From Bradyrhizobium sp. CCGB12 (GTDB lineage Bacteria; Pseudomonadota; Alphaproteobacteria; Rhizobiales; Xanthobacteraceae): a stretch of DNA of 64,000 nt. The stretch is taken from contig NZ_JANADO010000001.1 in assembly GCF_024199845.1 (NCBI RefSeq), forward strand, positions 3,844,001 to 3,908,000, given 5' to 3'. Positions 20,001 through 40,000 of the stretch are shown one piece after another (the stretch's first letter is position 1; each line of letters begins with the position of its first letter). Below the pieces are notes generated by a model. That model searched no databases. It had not been told where the DNA came from and worked only from the letters and a program-made list of their open reading frames with translations. The position numbers and the translations under genes were made by a program.

Positions 20001-23000
20001 GTAATCGGGCAAGACGGCCGACAGTGCCATCCGCAACGCGGTCTCTTCCAATTCACCCGAGCCGCTGACATAGCCAACGAGCTGGCGGCTGGCGCCAACC
20101 TCTCGCGCCACCACGACGGCGGAGCGAACGCCGGGCTGCGCGAGCAGCCGCGCCTCGATCTCGCCGAGCTCGATGCGGAAGCCGCGAATCTTGATCTGAT
20201 GATCCGCGCGGCCGACATAGTCGATCGCACCGTCGGTCCGCCAGCGCGCCAGATCTCCCGATCGATAGAGCCGCTCGCCGGTCTTGCCGAAAGGATCGGG
20301 AATGAAGCGCTCCGCCGTCAGCTTTTCGCGCCGCCAATAGCCTCGCGCTAACCCTGCCCCGCCTATGAACAACTCGCCGGTCACGCCTGCCGGAACCATG
20401 TTCAGATCGGCGTCGAGGATGCGGATCGTCACGCCGGGAATGGGCCGTCCGATCGGCACGCGCGCCGCACCCTCGTCATGGCAATTCCAGTAGGTGGCGT
20501 TGATGAGGGCTTCGGTCGGACCATAGCGATTGTCGAACCGGACGTCGGGCAACGCCGCGAAGACGCGCGACATCAGGTCGAGCGACAGCGCCTCGCCGCC
20601 GGCAAAGAGGCGCTTGAGCGAGGTGCAGCGTGTCGCGCCGGGCTCGGTCACGAAATGCTCGAGCATCTGCGGCATGAAATGCAGCGTCGTCACGTCATGG
20701 GCGATGACGGCATCCACCAGCAGCCGCGGCTCGCGATGTGCCCCCGGGGCCGCGATCGCAAGCCGCGCGCCGGTCGCGAGCGGCCACAGAATCTCCCAGA
20801 CCGAGACGTCGAAGCTGAACGGCGTCTTGTGCAGCAAGGTCTCGAAGGTATCGAGACGATACTCTGCCTGCATCCAGCCGAGCCGAGCCGCAAGCGCGCG
20901 ATGCGAGCAGGCCACGCCTTTGGGTACGCCGGTCGAACCCGAGGTGTACATTACATAGGCCAAGTCGTCCGGATGACGCGCGGCATCAGGGTTGTCGGCG
21001 GACTCCTCGATGCGAGATACACCCTCTCCATCGATGGTCCAGGCCTCGGTGCCCGCATCCGCGATCACCTGCGCCAGGTGCGGGAGCAACCGTTCCTGGG
21101 TCAGCACCAGCGCTGCCCCACTGTCGCGCAGCATGTGAAGCAGGCGATCTGACGGGTAATCGGGATCGAGTGGCAAATAAGCGCCACCGGCCTTCAGCAC
21201 GGCCAGGACACCGACGATCAGTTCGACACTGCGCTCGAGCGCCAAGCCGACCAACCGGTCGCGACCAATCCCGTGATCTCGCAACCGCCGCGCCAGGCCA
21301 TTGGCACGCGCGTTCAGTTTGCCATAGCTGATCTGCTGGTCGCGGAATACCAACGCGATCGACGACGGCGAAGCCGTGGCCCGCCCTTCGATCTGCGCGA
21401 CGATGCTGCCGTCATATGTCGGAGCCCTCTCGACGCTGCCGCTCCAGCCGAGCACTTTCTGCGTCTCGTCGGCATCGAGACCATCGAGCACGCCAAGCGG
21501 CCGCGACGCGTCCGCGGCGATCCTGGCCAGCAGCCGCGACAGCGAGGCTTGCAGATATCTGACCTGGTCGTCATCGAAACGGCTGCGGTCGTAGCGAAAG
21601 CCCAGATTGATGCCGTCGGACTTGGCGAACACGGCCACCGTCAGCGCATAATTGGTGATCGAGACCTGGTCGACCCGGCCGAACCGGCGGCCGCCTTCGC
21701 TCTCGCCTCGCAGCGCCTGATCGATCGGGTAGTTCTCGAACACGAGAATGTTGTCGAACAGCGCGCGCCCGGATCGCCCGGCGAGGCGCTGAATTTCGTA
21801 GAGTGGCATCCAGCCGTGATCGCGCAGGTCCGTGTTGTGCGCCTGGAGGTCGCGCAGCCACGCCCCTCCTTCGGTTTGCGGGCTTGCCTGATCGACGACG
21901 GGCAGCGTGTTGATGAACAAGCCGACCATGTCCTCGGCCCCGTTGATCTCGGCAGGTCGGCCCGATACCGTCGCGCCGAAGCAGACCACGCGCTGGCCAG
22001 TGTGGCGACGTAACAGCAGAGCCCACGCGCCTTGCACCAGCGTGTTCAGCGTGACGCGCTCGCGCCTTGCGAACGCTTGCAGGCTTGTCGTGAGCTCGGC
22101 CGTGAGAAGCAGGTCCAGCGAGCCATGGCCGGATGCCCCCCTGGTTGCCGGCCCTCCCAGCGTGTCCGCGAGGAAGCTGGGCTCCTCCAATTCGACCAGC
22201 GCGGAGCGCCAGAACGCCGCCGACGCCTGGTGGTCCTGCTTTTGCAGCCACTCGATGTAATCGCGATAGCGGCCCTTCACGGCAGGCAAGCGCTCGCCGC
22301 GCTCGTGCTGCAAGATCTCGGCCACGAGACGCGCCGCGCTCCAGCCATCGAGCAGGATATGGTGGTGCGTCCAGATCAGCCAGTGGCGTGCGTCGTCGAG
22401 CCGGATCAGCCGCACCCGCTGCAGCGGCGCCTGCGACAAATCGAATGCCTTGGCGCGCTCGGCTTGCGAGACGCGCGCCAGCGCGGCCCGGAGCTCTTCG
22501 TCGTCCATGGCGGCCGCCTGCGCGCGCCAGTCCTCTTCCTCAAAGAGCAAAACCGCAGAGCGGTAGACCACCTGCTGCGCCGCCCCCGACAGGTCCCGCC
22601 ACGCAAATCCGGTTCGCAGCACGGCGTGCCGCGCGCTGACCTCGTGCCAGGCTGCTTGCAGCCGGCCGGCATCGAGGCCGCGGACCTCCAGGCCGATCTG
22701 GTTGACATAGTTGCCGCTCTCGCCGTCACGCAGAGCATGGAACAGCATGCCCTGCTGCATCGGCGACAGCGGATAGATATCCTCGAGTTCACGGCAGTCG
22801 ATCGTTGCAACCAGCGCGTCGAGATCAGCCTGCTTCAAGTCCGACAATGCGAAGTCCGACGGCGTCACACCGCGGGCGCCACCCGTGCAGTGGCCCACGA
22901 GTTCGCGCAAGGCCGCAGCATAATGCTCCGCAAGACGTTCGATCGTTGCTCGCCGATAACGCCTGCGGCCATAGCTGAACGACAAGCGCAATTGTCCTTC

Positions 23001-26000
23001 GCCAACCTGGCCGTTGATGCTCACCCAGCGGCCAAGCGGCGCGCGCTCGCTGCGCATCGGCCCGGAACTCTCGGGCGCGAGGCGGAACGGCGCGCTCTCA
23101 CCCATGCTGGAATCGAACTGGCCGAGATAGTTGAAGACGATGCGCGGCTCAGGAAGCGCCTCCAGCGCGCTGCGCTGTGCGTCGGTGCCGAGATGACGCA
23201 GGACGCCGTAACCCAGCCCGCGGTTGGGAACGGCGCGAAGCTCCTCCTTGACGGATTTGATCAGCGCAGCATCGTCGCCGGAACCGCCCGGCAGGCGCAC
23301 CGGAAAAGCCGTGGTGAACCAGCCAATGGTGCGGGACACGTCCACGCCCGCGAAGACGTCCTCGCGGCCATGGCCTTCAAGCTCGACGACGACATCCTCT
23401 ATGCCGCTCCAGCGCGATACGGCTCGCGCAAGCGCTGCCAGCAGGAGATCATTGACCTGGGTGCGATAGGCGGATGGTGCTTCCTTCAGCAGCCGCGCGG
23501 TCAACCCCGCGTCGAATGTCAGCAGGATTTCCTCGCCGTCGGCAACCCGGTCGACCCCCCCATGATCATCGTCGCAGGGAAACTCGGAATGCGATTGGCG
23601 TTCAAGCCAATAGCCAAGCTCGGCCGCCAGCTCGTCGGTGCGGCCATAAGCCTGCAATCGCGCGCCCCAGGATGCATAGGGCTCGCTCCTCGCCAGCGCG
23701 ACCGCAGCCGCGCCTTGGTGGAGATGATCGTACGCCGACGCGAAATCCTCGAGCAGCACGCGCCACGACACGCCATCAATGACGAGGTGATGCACCACCA
23801 CCAGAAGTCGCTGGCTGCCGTCCGCAATGTCCATACCGACCACACGGAGCAGCGGCCCGGCCAGCGCCAGGCTGGCCTGGGCTTCAGAGGCGACTTTCGT
23901 GATTGCGGCAGCGTCACGGACGTCACTGCGAATCCACAGCAGTTCCGACGTCGCCGGCGGCGAGCCATAGGTCGCACGCCAGACGCCATCAACGTCCTCG
24001 AAGCGCAGGCGCAACGCCGCGTGATGGGCCACGAGAGCGGCGACCGTACGTTCGACGATTCGCCAATCGAGCCGCGACTTCGGCATCAACAGGACGGCCT
24101 GATTCCAGTGATGGCGGTCCCCCACATCCTCGCCGAAGAACCGCAACTGGATCGGCAGCAACGGATGCTCGCGGCCCTCGATATCGCCTTCCGGGGCGAC
24201 ATCTTCCGCCCGGCCTTCACTCCGCGCCACCCGCGCCAGATCCTGCAAGGTCTGATGCCGGAAGACGTCGCGCGGTTCGATCGGCAGGCCCGCCTGGCGG
24301 GCGCGGCCAACGAGTTGCAGCGAGATGATGGAATCGCCGCCGAGCTCGAAGAAATTGTCCTCGACACCGATGACGGGCTGGCCGAGCAGCTCGGCCCAGA
24401 TCGCGGCGAGCACCGTCTCCGCCGCCGAGCGCGGCGCGATATGTGCGGCGGTCGCCGGGGGCATCTCGGGCGCCGGCAGGGCGTCGCGGTCCACCTTGCC
24501 GTGCGCGGTGAGCGGCAGACCCTCGAGCCGTACGATACGGGCCGGCACCATGTAGTCGGGCAGCTCGGCCGAGAGTGCCGCGCGCATCGCCGCTTCGTCG
24601 AACGGTCCATCGCCGGCGACATAGCCGACCAGCTGACGGCTGACGCCGGCTTCGCGGGCAACGACGACAGCCGACTGCACGCCGACCTGCCGCATCAGCC
24701 ATGCCTCGATCTCGCCGAGCTCGATCCGGAAGCCGCGGATCTTGACTTGATGATCGGAGCGGCCGGCATATTCGATCACGCCATCGGCGCGCCACCGCGC
24801 CAGATCGCCGGTGCGATAGAGCCGCGCGCCCGATGCGCCAAAGGGATCGGGGATGAAGCCGGCGGCCGTCAGTTCGGCGCGCCGCCAGTAACCGCGCGCC
24901 AGCCCCTCGCCGCCGATGAACAGCTCGCCGGTCACGCCGACCGGAACGATGTTGAGATCGCCGTCCAGAATGTAGGCCGAGCGACGACCTACCGGACGAC
25001 CGATCGGCGCGTAATTGCCGTCGATCTCCTCGCTGGCATCGACCTTCCAGACCAGCGGCGTCACCACGGTTTCGGTCGGCCCGTAACCGTTGATCAAGGT
25101 CCGCGGCTTGAGCGCGCGCTTGACCTTGTCGAAACCTGCCTTGGGCATCGCCTCGCCGCCGAACGAGTAGAGCTCCACGGGTGGCGGATCGCCACGCCAC
25201 ATCGCAAAGTCGGCGAGCTGTTGCAGATAGGCGGGCGGGAATCCGGCGTTGGTGACGCGCTGCCGACGCAGAACGTCGATGGTCTGCTCCGCCGACCACA
25301 AATCAGCGTCGCGCATCACGAGCGCTGCGCCGCAGGTCAGCGCGGTCCAGAGCCGCTCATGGGCACCATCGAAGGTGAAGGACAGGAAGTGCAGCTCGCG
25401 CGACTGCCGGTTCATGTCGTAGAGCCCAGCGGTCACCTCGCAATGCATCGCGAACGGTCCGTGCTCGACCGCGACGCCCTTGGGGATGCCGGTAGAGCCC
25501 GAGGTGTAGATCACATAGGCAAGGCCGGTCGCGGACACCGCGACTTCGGGATCGCTTTCACTCCCGCGCGCAAGGTCGATCGCATCGAGCGGAACGACCT
25601 CGATGCCTGATGGCGGCGGCATCAATGCCGAACCATCCGCATCGACCAGCACGATACGCGCGCCGGCATCGCGCATGGTGCCGGCCTGCCGCCTCACCGG
25701 ATGCTCAGGATCGAGCGGCAAATAGGCGGCGCCCGTCTTCAAGACGGCAAGCAGGGCCACAACGAGACGTGGCGAGCGCCGTGCCGAAACGCCGACGAGG
25801 TCGGAGGGCCGGACGCCGAGGCGCATCAAGTAGTGCGCGAGGCAATTGGCGCGGCGGTTGAGCTCGACATAGGTGATTTCATCGTCGCCGAAGACCAGCG
25901 CCGGCGCATCGGGCGTCTCGGCAGCCAGCCGTGCAACCGTCCGGTGCACCGGCGTGAACTCTGTGTCTGTCGTTCCACCCACCGCGTCGTTCCATTGGCG

Positions 26001-27480
26001 TAGCCGCTCCAGCTCCTGTACGGAGAGCAGCGCCACATCGGCGACCGATTGTGTGTCGTCATTGACCATCGCCTTCAGGATCGTGGTCCAATGCGTAGCA
26101 AGACGCTCGATCGTCGCCGCCTCGAACAGCGCCGTCGCGTAGGTGAAGATGGCGCGGATTTCACCCGACGGCCCCTCGTCGGTGTCGAGCGCGAGGTCGA
26201 ACTTGACCGTATCGACCTCGGTGTCGATCTTCTCGATCTGGAGGCCGGTCCGGTCGGGCGGATTGCCCGAGGCCCGACGGCGCTGGTGATTGTAGAGGAC
26301 CTGGAAGAGCGGATTCTGGCTCAAGCTGCGCGTGGGCTGCAGGATCTCGAGCAGTCGCTCGAACGGAAGATCCTGGTTCTCCTGTGCCTCGATCGTGGCC
26401 GAATGGACCGCCGCAATGAAGTCCGCGATCCCAGCCCGACCGTCGATCTGCGTACGAAGCACCTGGGTGTTGACGAACAAGCCGATCACACCGCGCGTTT
26501 CGTCGCGGTGCCGATTGGCGACGGGCACGCCGATATTGATGTCGGACTGGCCCGTGTAGCGATAGAGCAGCAGCTTGAAGCTCGCCAGCAAGACGACGAA
26601 CAGTGTCGTGCGGTGTCGCCGCGCCAGGCCGCGCAAGCCATCGGCCAGCGCCGGATCGAGCGGAATGCGGCGTGCTGCCCCCGCAAGGTCCGGGACCGCC
26701 GGCCGCGCCCGGTCGATCGGTAGCTGGAGCACGGCCGGATCGGCGAGACGCCTGGTCCAGTAGTCGACCTGTCGCTCGCCGTCGACCGCGCTCATCCAGA
26801 GCCGCTGCCATTCGGCGTAGTCGGCATAGTCGATCTCCGGCTCCAACAAGGCCGGTGTTTCACCGCCTGTAAATGCTGCGTACAGCTTCCAGAACTCGTC
26901 GACCAGGACCCCCATCGACCAGCCGTCGGTGACGATATGGTGCAGGCTGACGACCAGGAAGTGATCGCCCTCGTTCAGCGTCAGCAACGTCACGCGCATG
27001 AGCGGGCCGGCTTCGAGATCGAACGGCAGCGAGGCTTCCTGCCGCGCCAGCGAACGCGCCTGCCCTTCGCGGTCATCGCCGTCGAGGGGCACATGCCGCA
27101 ATATGACTGGTTGCGGGTCGCGTATGAATTGCTCGGCTATCTCGCCTTCCTGCCGAAACACGGTGCGAAGCGCAGCGTGACGGGCAACGAGCGCATCGAA
27201 CGCCTGTTGCAACGCGTCCGGTCGCAGCCTGCCGCGCACGCGCACCGTCGCCGAGATGTTGTAAGCGGCACTGCCCGGATCCATCCGCCACAAGAACCAG
27301 AGGCGCGATTGTGCAAAGGACAGCGGTGCCCGCTGGCGCTCCTGGCGCACGATCGGCAGCATGGCGAGATTGACGCCCTTTGCCCCGAGCTGCGACAGGA
27401 ATGCGCGCTGCTTGCCGGCATCAAGGCGCATCAGGCGCTGTGAGATGTCGCGCAGCTGCTGCTTTTGCGTGCTTGCCGTG

Positions 27481-27488
<8 letters not shown>
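11049..27488 (-). CDS. Nonribosomal peptide synthetase, modules 5-8 with terminal thioesterase
   Basis: Last NRPS in the assembly line, 5479 residues. Domain order with approximate residues: C1 50-490, A1 510-1010, T1 1020-1090, E1 1105-1560, C2 1580-2010, A2 2030-2530, T2 2540-2605, E2 2625-3080, C3 3095-3530, A3 3545-4035, T3 4045-4110, C4 4145-4585, A4 4605-5100, T4 5110-5175, TE 5195-5460. Condensation motifs are HHIVTDG (C1), HHILLDG (C2, C3) and HHILMDG (C4); epimerisation motifs are HHLVIDGVSW and HHLVVDGVSW. Carrier motifs are GGDSI (T1-T3) and GGNSI (T4). The TE has GWSLGG and a late GDNHF. C2 and C3 follow E domains, as DCL types should; C4 looks like the same type but follows no E. 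ATG overlaps the preceding NRPS stop (ATGAGTGA). Strictly minus-strand operon member. Confidence 0.95.
11060..15075 (-). other. Module 8 (C-A-T-TE): possible N5-acyl-N5-hydroxyornithine and chain release
   Basis: Pocket residues around FDGAHERW, HIGLPPAY, LYSFGGEA and NGYGPTETVVT give D-G-E-G-Y-F-G-V-T-(K). The terminal TE (GWSLGG nucleophile motif, late His in GDNHF) would release the acyl-octapeptide as free acid or as a cyclic hydroxyornithine. The sequence does not decide between them. Confidence 0.5.
15144..18250 (-). other. Module 7 (C-A-T): Gly-like substrate
   Basis: The A domain gives the same D-I-L-Q-V-C-L-V-W-(K) code as module 4. No E domain follows, yet the next C domain resembles the DCL domains used after E domains elsewhere in this protein. 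That fits an achiral residue such as glycine. Confidence 0.55.
15274..16868 (-). repeat. Long direct repeat, copy 1 (A-T of module 7)
   Basis: A 1595-bp block covering the whole A domain up to the carrier-domain FFELGGDS motif. It is nearly identical to 27683-29268 and in the same orientation. In one 160-base stretch compared base by base I count about four differences. This copy has 9 extra bases near 16490 (LLDAQDGEGG versus LLDGEGG). Similarity falls sharply past the carrier motif on one side and past GTGCGAC on the other. Confidence 0.9.
18260..22790 (-). other. Module 6 (C-A-T-E): Ser-like substrate, epimerised
   Basis: Pocket residues around FDVSVWEI, LHFMPQML, RLFAGGEA and NRYGPTEALIN give D-V-W-H-L-A-R-I-N-(K). 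The first five match Ser domains (DVWHLSLIDK), but Ala, Arg and Asn replace Ser, Leu and Asp. Serine or a close relative is likely, with altered specificity possible. Confidence 0.45.
22794..27341 (-). other. Module 5 (C-A-T-E): possible N5-acyl-N5-hydroxyornithine, epimerised
   Basis: Pocket residues around FDGAHERLW, NAGFPPAY, LYSFGGEA and NGYGPTETVVT give D-G-E-G-Y-F-G-V-T-(K), the same as module 8. Glu at position 3 is shared with the hydroxyornithine code DMENLGLINK. Two such modules plus dedicated ornithine N-hydroxylase and acetyltransferase genes make acetyl-hydroxyornithine the best guess. The E domain predicts the D-form. Confidence 0.5.
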
Positions 27489-34034
<6,546 letters not shown>

Positions 34035-34038
<4 letters not shown>

Positions 34039-37000
34039 TGCTCCGCTCCGACCAGTTCCTGGAGCTCTTCGGCGTCGAACTCCTGCTCGATCAGCCTGAT
34101 CGACACGACACGTGCAAATGATGCGAGATCGGGATGAGCGAACAGATCCGAGACCGCGATCGGCACGCCGATCTCGTGCGACACCCGGCTGAGCACCCGC
34201 ACGGCAAGCAAGGAATGCCCGCCAAGCTCGAAGAAGTGATCGTTGCGTCCGACCTGGTCGACATCGAGCAACTCCGCCCAGATCCCGGCAAGTGCGAGCT
34301 CGATCTCATCCTCGGGGGCTTCATAGGCGCGGCGCGTCAACGCATCCTCGCCCGGCGCGGGCAACGCCCGCCGATCGATCTTCCCGTTCGGCGTGAGCGG
34401 CAGTTGCTCCAGTACCGTCACCGTCGATGGCATCATGTAATCAGGCAGGACGGCGGACAGCGCGTCACGCAAAATGCGGCCGTCGAGCGACGGTTCACCG
34501 CTCACATAAGCGAACAATTGCCGCCCGGTCCTGCCCTCGCCGGCCACGACGGCCGCCGCACGCACACCGCGCTGCTCGAGCAGGCGCGCCTCAATCTCGC
34601 CGAGCTCGATGCGGAAGCCGCGGACCTTCACCTGCTGGTCGGCGCGCCCGACATATTCGATCACGCCGTCGTCCCGCCAGCGCGCGAGATCGCCAGTCCG
34701 ATAGACCCGCATGCCGCTGTCGCCGAACGGATCGGGGACGAATCGCTCCGCGGTCAGCACCCCCCGGTTCAGATAGCCGCGGGCCAGGCCAACATCGCCG
34801 ATGAACAGCTCGCCGGTCACGCCAGCGGGAACGATGTTGAGGTCGGAATCGAGGATATGCGCGGACCTCGCGCCGACGGGCCGCCCGATCGGGGCGGACT
34901 GGCGAGGTATCAGCATGGCGTCGTCGACGAGCCACGCCGTCGGCGCGATCACCGTTTCGGTCGGGCCGTAGGCGTTGACCAGAAGATCGACATCGGCAAC
35001 CCCGCGGAATGCCTTGATCCCGGTATCCGACCAGGCCTCGCCGCCGACGATACACGCCCTGAGCGCAAGCCTTCGCCCGCTCTGCCGCAACACCGCGCTC
35101 AACTGATCCGCATAGGCTGGCGGAAGAAAGATCGAGGTCACTGAGTTGCGGGCGATCTCGCTGACGAGGTCGTCGACCAAGAGGCCGGGCTTCGAGGGCA
35201 GCACGAGCGATCCGCCCGTCATCAGAGGCACCAGCCATCGCTCATGGGCGATATCGAAATTGATCGATGCCGTCTGGAACTCCCGATCGCGGGAGGTCAT
35301 GCGGTACAGCCGGCCGATCGCCTCGCAATGCATGGCGAGCGGCCCGCGCGCAACAGCCACACCCTTCGGCATTCCGGTCGATCCCGACGTGTAGATGACA
35401 TAGGCCAGGCTGTCCGGATGCACTTCGACGTCGAGGTTGCCGCTGTCCTCGCGGACGGGCGGCGACGGTTCGTCGATGCAGAAGGCCTCGACCCCGGCTT
35501 CGCGCAGCACCGGCGCGAGCGGCTCCAGCAGCACGCCTTGGGTCAGGACCAACGCCGCGCCGCTGTCACGCAGCATGTAGGCAAGGCGCTCGGCCGGATA
35601 GTCCGGATCAAGCGGCAAATAGGCGCCGCCGGCCTTCAGGACCGCGAGCAGCGCAATGATCGTGTCCGGGCTTCGCGTCAGGGCAATGCCGACCAGCCGA
35701 TCCGGACCGAGGTTCCAGAGGCGAAGTCGCCGCGCGAGCGCGTTGGCACGCGCGTTCAACTCGCCATAGAAGATGCGCTGATCGCCCCAGACGATGGCAA
35801 CGGCGGAAGGCGCCTGCGCGGCCTGCGCCTCGATATGCGTCACGACGTCGGCGCAGGAAGATGCCGACGGCAATCCCATTGCCCCGCTCCATTCGAGAGC
35901 TCGCCGCGCGTCCTGATCAGATGCCGATCGGAGATCACCGAGCGCACGCTCCGCACTCGCTACAATACGTTCCAGCAGACCGTGCAGAATGTCGCGAAGA
36001 CGCAGAATAGCCGCTTCGTCAAACCGGCACCGATCATAGTTGAACTCGATACTCAGCCGGTCGCTTGCGGCGAACACCGCAACTGCCAGCGCGTAGTTCG
36101 TCGGCGTCACATGCGCCACACGCCCCAGCCGAGGGCGACCCTCCCCGCCCCGCAGCAATCCCTCATCGATCGGATAGTTCTCGAACACAAGGATGCTGTC
36201 GAACAGCGGCTGCCCGGCATGGCCGGCAAAGCGCTGAATTTCGTAAAGCGGCGTCCAGCCATGCTCGCGCAGAGAAAGGTTCTGTTCCTGCAACTGACGC
36301 AGCCAGTCGCCGACGGCGGCCCGCGGGTTTGGCGCATCGACGATGGGAAGCGTATTGATGAAGAGGCCTACAATCTCCTCCGAACCGGGCAGTTCGGCCG
36401 GACGGCCCGATATGGTCACGCCGAAAGAGACTGCGGACCGCCCCGAATGTCGACGCAGCAACTGGGCCCACCCCCCCTGTATGAGCGTATTGAGCGTCAC
36501 CCGTTCGCGCTTTGCGAACGACTTCAGACGCTCGGTCAGCTCCGCGTCCACCGCAAGCGCGACACTGACGTGCTCCTCGGACCCCGCGGTCTTGCTGGTC
36601 GCCAGCGCGTTCGCGAGCAGCGTCGGCGTTTCGAGCCCTGCCAGCGCCGCGCGCCAAAATTTCTCTGCGCTTTCGTGATCGCGATCCTGCAGCCATGCAA
36701 TGTAGTCACGATAGCTGCCCCGCACGACCGGCAGCGTGTCGCCGCTCACGTGCTGCAACACCTCCGCGACCAGCCGGGCCGAGCTCCAACCATCGACGAA
36801 GATGTGATGATGGGTCCAGATCAGCCAATGACGGTCGTTATCGAGACGTATCAAGCGAATGCGCTGAAGGGGCGGCTGCGAAACGTCGAAACCCATCGCG
36901 CGGTCACGTCGGGATATCTCGGCCAGCGCGGGTTCCAGATCCACAGGCGAGGTGTCGCGCCAATCCTCTTCGACGAAGGGCACCGTCACATGGCGGTGCA

Positions 37001-40000
37001 CCACCTGCTGGGGCGCGCCCGACAGGTTCTGCCAGACAAACCCGGTCCGCAACGCGGCATGCCGGTCGCTGACCGCCTGCCACGCGGCTCGCAGCTTGCC
37101 AGCATCGACGCCGAACAGCTCGAACCCGACCTGGTTTACATAGGCATCGTTGGCACCGTCACGCAGCGCATGGAACAGCATGCCCTGCTGCATTGGCGAG
37201 AGCGGGTAGATGTCCTCGATACCGCGAAGATCCAAGGGCGCCGCGAGCCGATCGAGATCGGCCTGAGCGAGCCCGGACAACGGGACATCCGACGGCGTGA
37301 GGCTGAAGGCTCCGCTGCAGCAATGCGCGACCAGTTCGCGCAGCGCATCCTCGTAAAGTGCCGCAAGCCGCTCGACGGTGGCGCACCGATAACGCTTGCG
37401 TCCATATCCGAAAGACAATTCCAGCCGACCCTCACGCACGAGGCCGGTGATGTTCAGCCGTCCGCGCATGGGCGACGTAGCGCTGCGCGAGGGACCTGCG
37501 CTCTCCTGTGCAAAGGTGAAGCGCTGGGTGGTACCTGTGCTGCCGTCGAACCGGCCCAGATAATTGAAGACGATCTGCGGCTCCGCCAGTTGCGCCAGGG
37601 CGTGGCGCTGCTGATCGGTGCCGAGATGGCGCAGCACGCCATAGCCAAGGCCGCGGTTCGGAACCGCGCGAAGCTTCTCCTTGACCGCCTTGATCAGTGA
37701 AGCCTCGCCGGTGCCGTCATCCCTCAGCCGGACCGGGAATGCCGTCGTGAACCAGCCGACGGTACGCGATACATCTGCGTCCGGGAAAATGTCCTCGCGG
37801 CCGTGGCCCTCGAGCTCCACCGTGATCTCGTCGTGCCGGCTCCAGGACGACACCGCGCGCACGAGGGCAGCCAGCAGCAGGTCGTTGACCTGTGTCCGAT
37901 ACGCCGCAGGCGCCTGTTCGAGCAGCCGCGACGTCAGGTCAGCATCTAACACCAATGACACCTCGTCGCCGTCACCGACGCGATCGATACCACGATGGTC
38001 ATCGTCACATGGCAGGCGGGCGCCGGCCCCACAATCGCGCCAGTGGGACAATTCGGCCGCGATCTCCGCGCTCGCCGCATAGGCATGCAGCCGCTCGCTC
38101 CACGAAGCATACGAGTCCGTCTTCGGAGGCAGCGTGATCGAACTGCCGCATTGCAGTTGGTCATATGCCGATGCGAGATCTTCCAGCAGGATGCGCCAGG
38201 ACACACCATCGACAACGAGATGATGGATCGCAAGCAGCAGCCGTTGGCCGCCATCCACTAGGTTCATGCCGACCGCGCGCAGCAGCGGCCCCGAAGATAG
38301 CCGGAGGCTCTCCTGCGCGGCGTGGGCGAACTCCGTGATCTGCGCCGTGCCATCGACAGTGGTGTGAAGCCATAGTAACTCCGATGGCGCCGGCGACGGG
38401 CCCTGCTCCGCCTGCCAAGCACCATCCACTTGCTTGAACCGCAGGCGCAACACATCGTGATGCTCCACGATGGCGGCGAGCGCGCGCCGCAGTGTCTCCC
38501 AGTCGATGCGCACCTGAGGCCGCAGCAGAACGGCCTGATTCCAGTGATCCCGGTTTCCGATATCCTCGGCGAAAAAACGCGCCTGGATCGGCACCAGGTG
38601 TCGCATGCCGGATGCAGGATCAGTGTCGGTCGACGTCTTCGCGTCCCGCTTCTCCTTCTTCGCGGTCGCCCCTGTCGATAAGACGGCAACCGTCGCCAAT
38701 CCAGCAACCGTCTGCTGGCTGAAGATCTGCTTCGGCGTCAGTCGGATGCCGCGCTTGCGCAAGCGGGCGATGATCTGCAGGCTGAGGATGGAATCGCCGC
38801 CAAGCTCGAAGAAGTTGTCGTCGCGACCGATACGCTCCCGCCCGAGCACCTCGCGCCAGACCGCGGCGATCGCTCCTTCGGTATCTCCCGCGGGCGCGGC
38901 ATATCCGGCGGACGCATCGTCTTGCGCCGGCTCAGGCAGCGCACGACGATCGACCTTTCCATTGGGCGTCAGCGGCAGGCGCGCCAATACGACGATGTGC
39001 GACGGCACCATATAGTCCGGCACGATCGCAGCAAGCTGTTGCTTGATCGCATCGGCCTGCGGACCAGCGCTGCTCTCAGGCACACAATAGGCGACCAGCT
39101 CCTGGCGTTCTGCGCTCCCGCCAATCGCGCGCGGGACCACCACCCCATCATTGATCCCCGGCAGCGCCTTGATGACGCGCCCGACCTCGCCGAGCTCGAT
39201 GCGATAGCCGCGCAACTTGATCTGATCATCGATGCGGCCCAGGAATATCAACCGGCCCGCCCCGTCGCAGCGGACACGGTCCCCGGTTCGGTAGAGCCGC
39301 TCACCTAGTGCTCCGAACTGATCCGGCACGAAGCGTTCCGCAGTCAGCCCCCCGGCGCCGCGATAGCCCAGTGCCAGACCTGCACCGCCGATATAGAGCT
39401 CGCCGGCGACACCGATCGGCACCTCGTTCAGCGCGTCATCCAGGACATGGGCGCGCAAATTGGCGAGAGGCAGTCCGATCGGCACGGGATCGGCCTCGCT
39501 TTCAGCCGTGCACTCATGCGTCACCGCGCCGACGGTCGTCTCCGTGGGTCCATAGTGATTCAGAATGCGGCATTCCGGCCGCAAGCGCCGGACTTCGTCC
39601 AGCAGTGCGCCATCGCAAGCCTCTCCCCCGAGGATGAGCGTGTCGCGAGGCAAAACGTCAGCCGACCGCGAAGCCTTCAGCAGCCCTCGCAGATGGCTCG
39701 GCACGATCTTGAGAACGTCGACCTCGCCCTCGCGCATGGCTTGCGCGAACGCATCCGCGTCAAACACGGCGTCCGGAGGCATCAGATGCAGCGTCCCGCC
39801 GGACGCGAGCGCGCCGAACAGGACGGTGTGGCCGAGGTCAGCCGCCACGGTCGAAACCATCGCCATGTTCGCTGACGGACGCGGCTCCAGGCGTTGCAGC
39901 AGAGCCTGCACATAATTGGCCAAGGCGCCGTGCGAGACGCTGACGCCCTTCGGCGCGCCGGTCGACCCCGACGTATAGATGACGTAAGCGGCCTGCTCCG

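Noticed and set aside
22032..25610. 1192-codon plus-strand open frame antisense to the NRPS
   Set aside because: It is rich in Arg/His/Gln with no domain, sits opposite clear A-T-E-C domains, and many similar frames occur opposite all NRPS genes; a GC-bias shadow.
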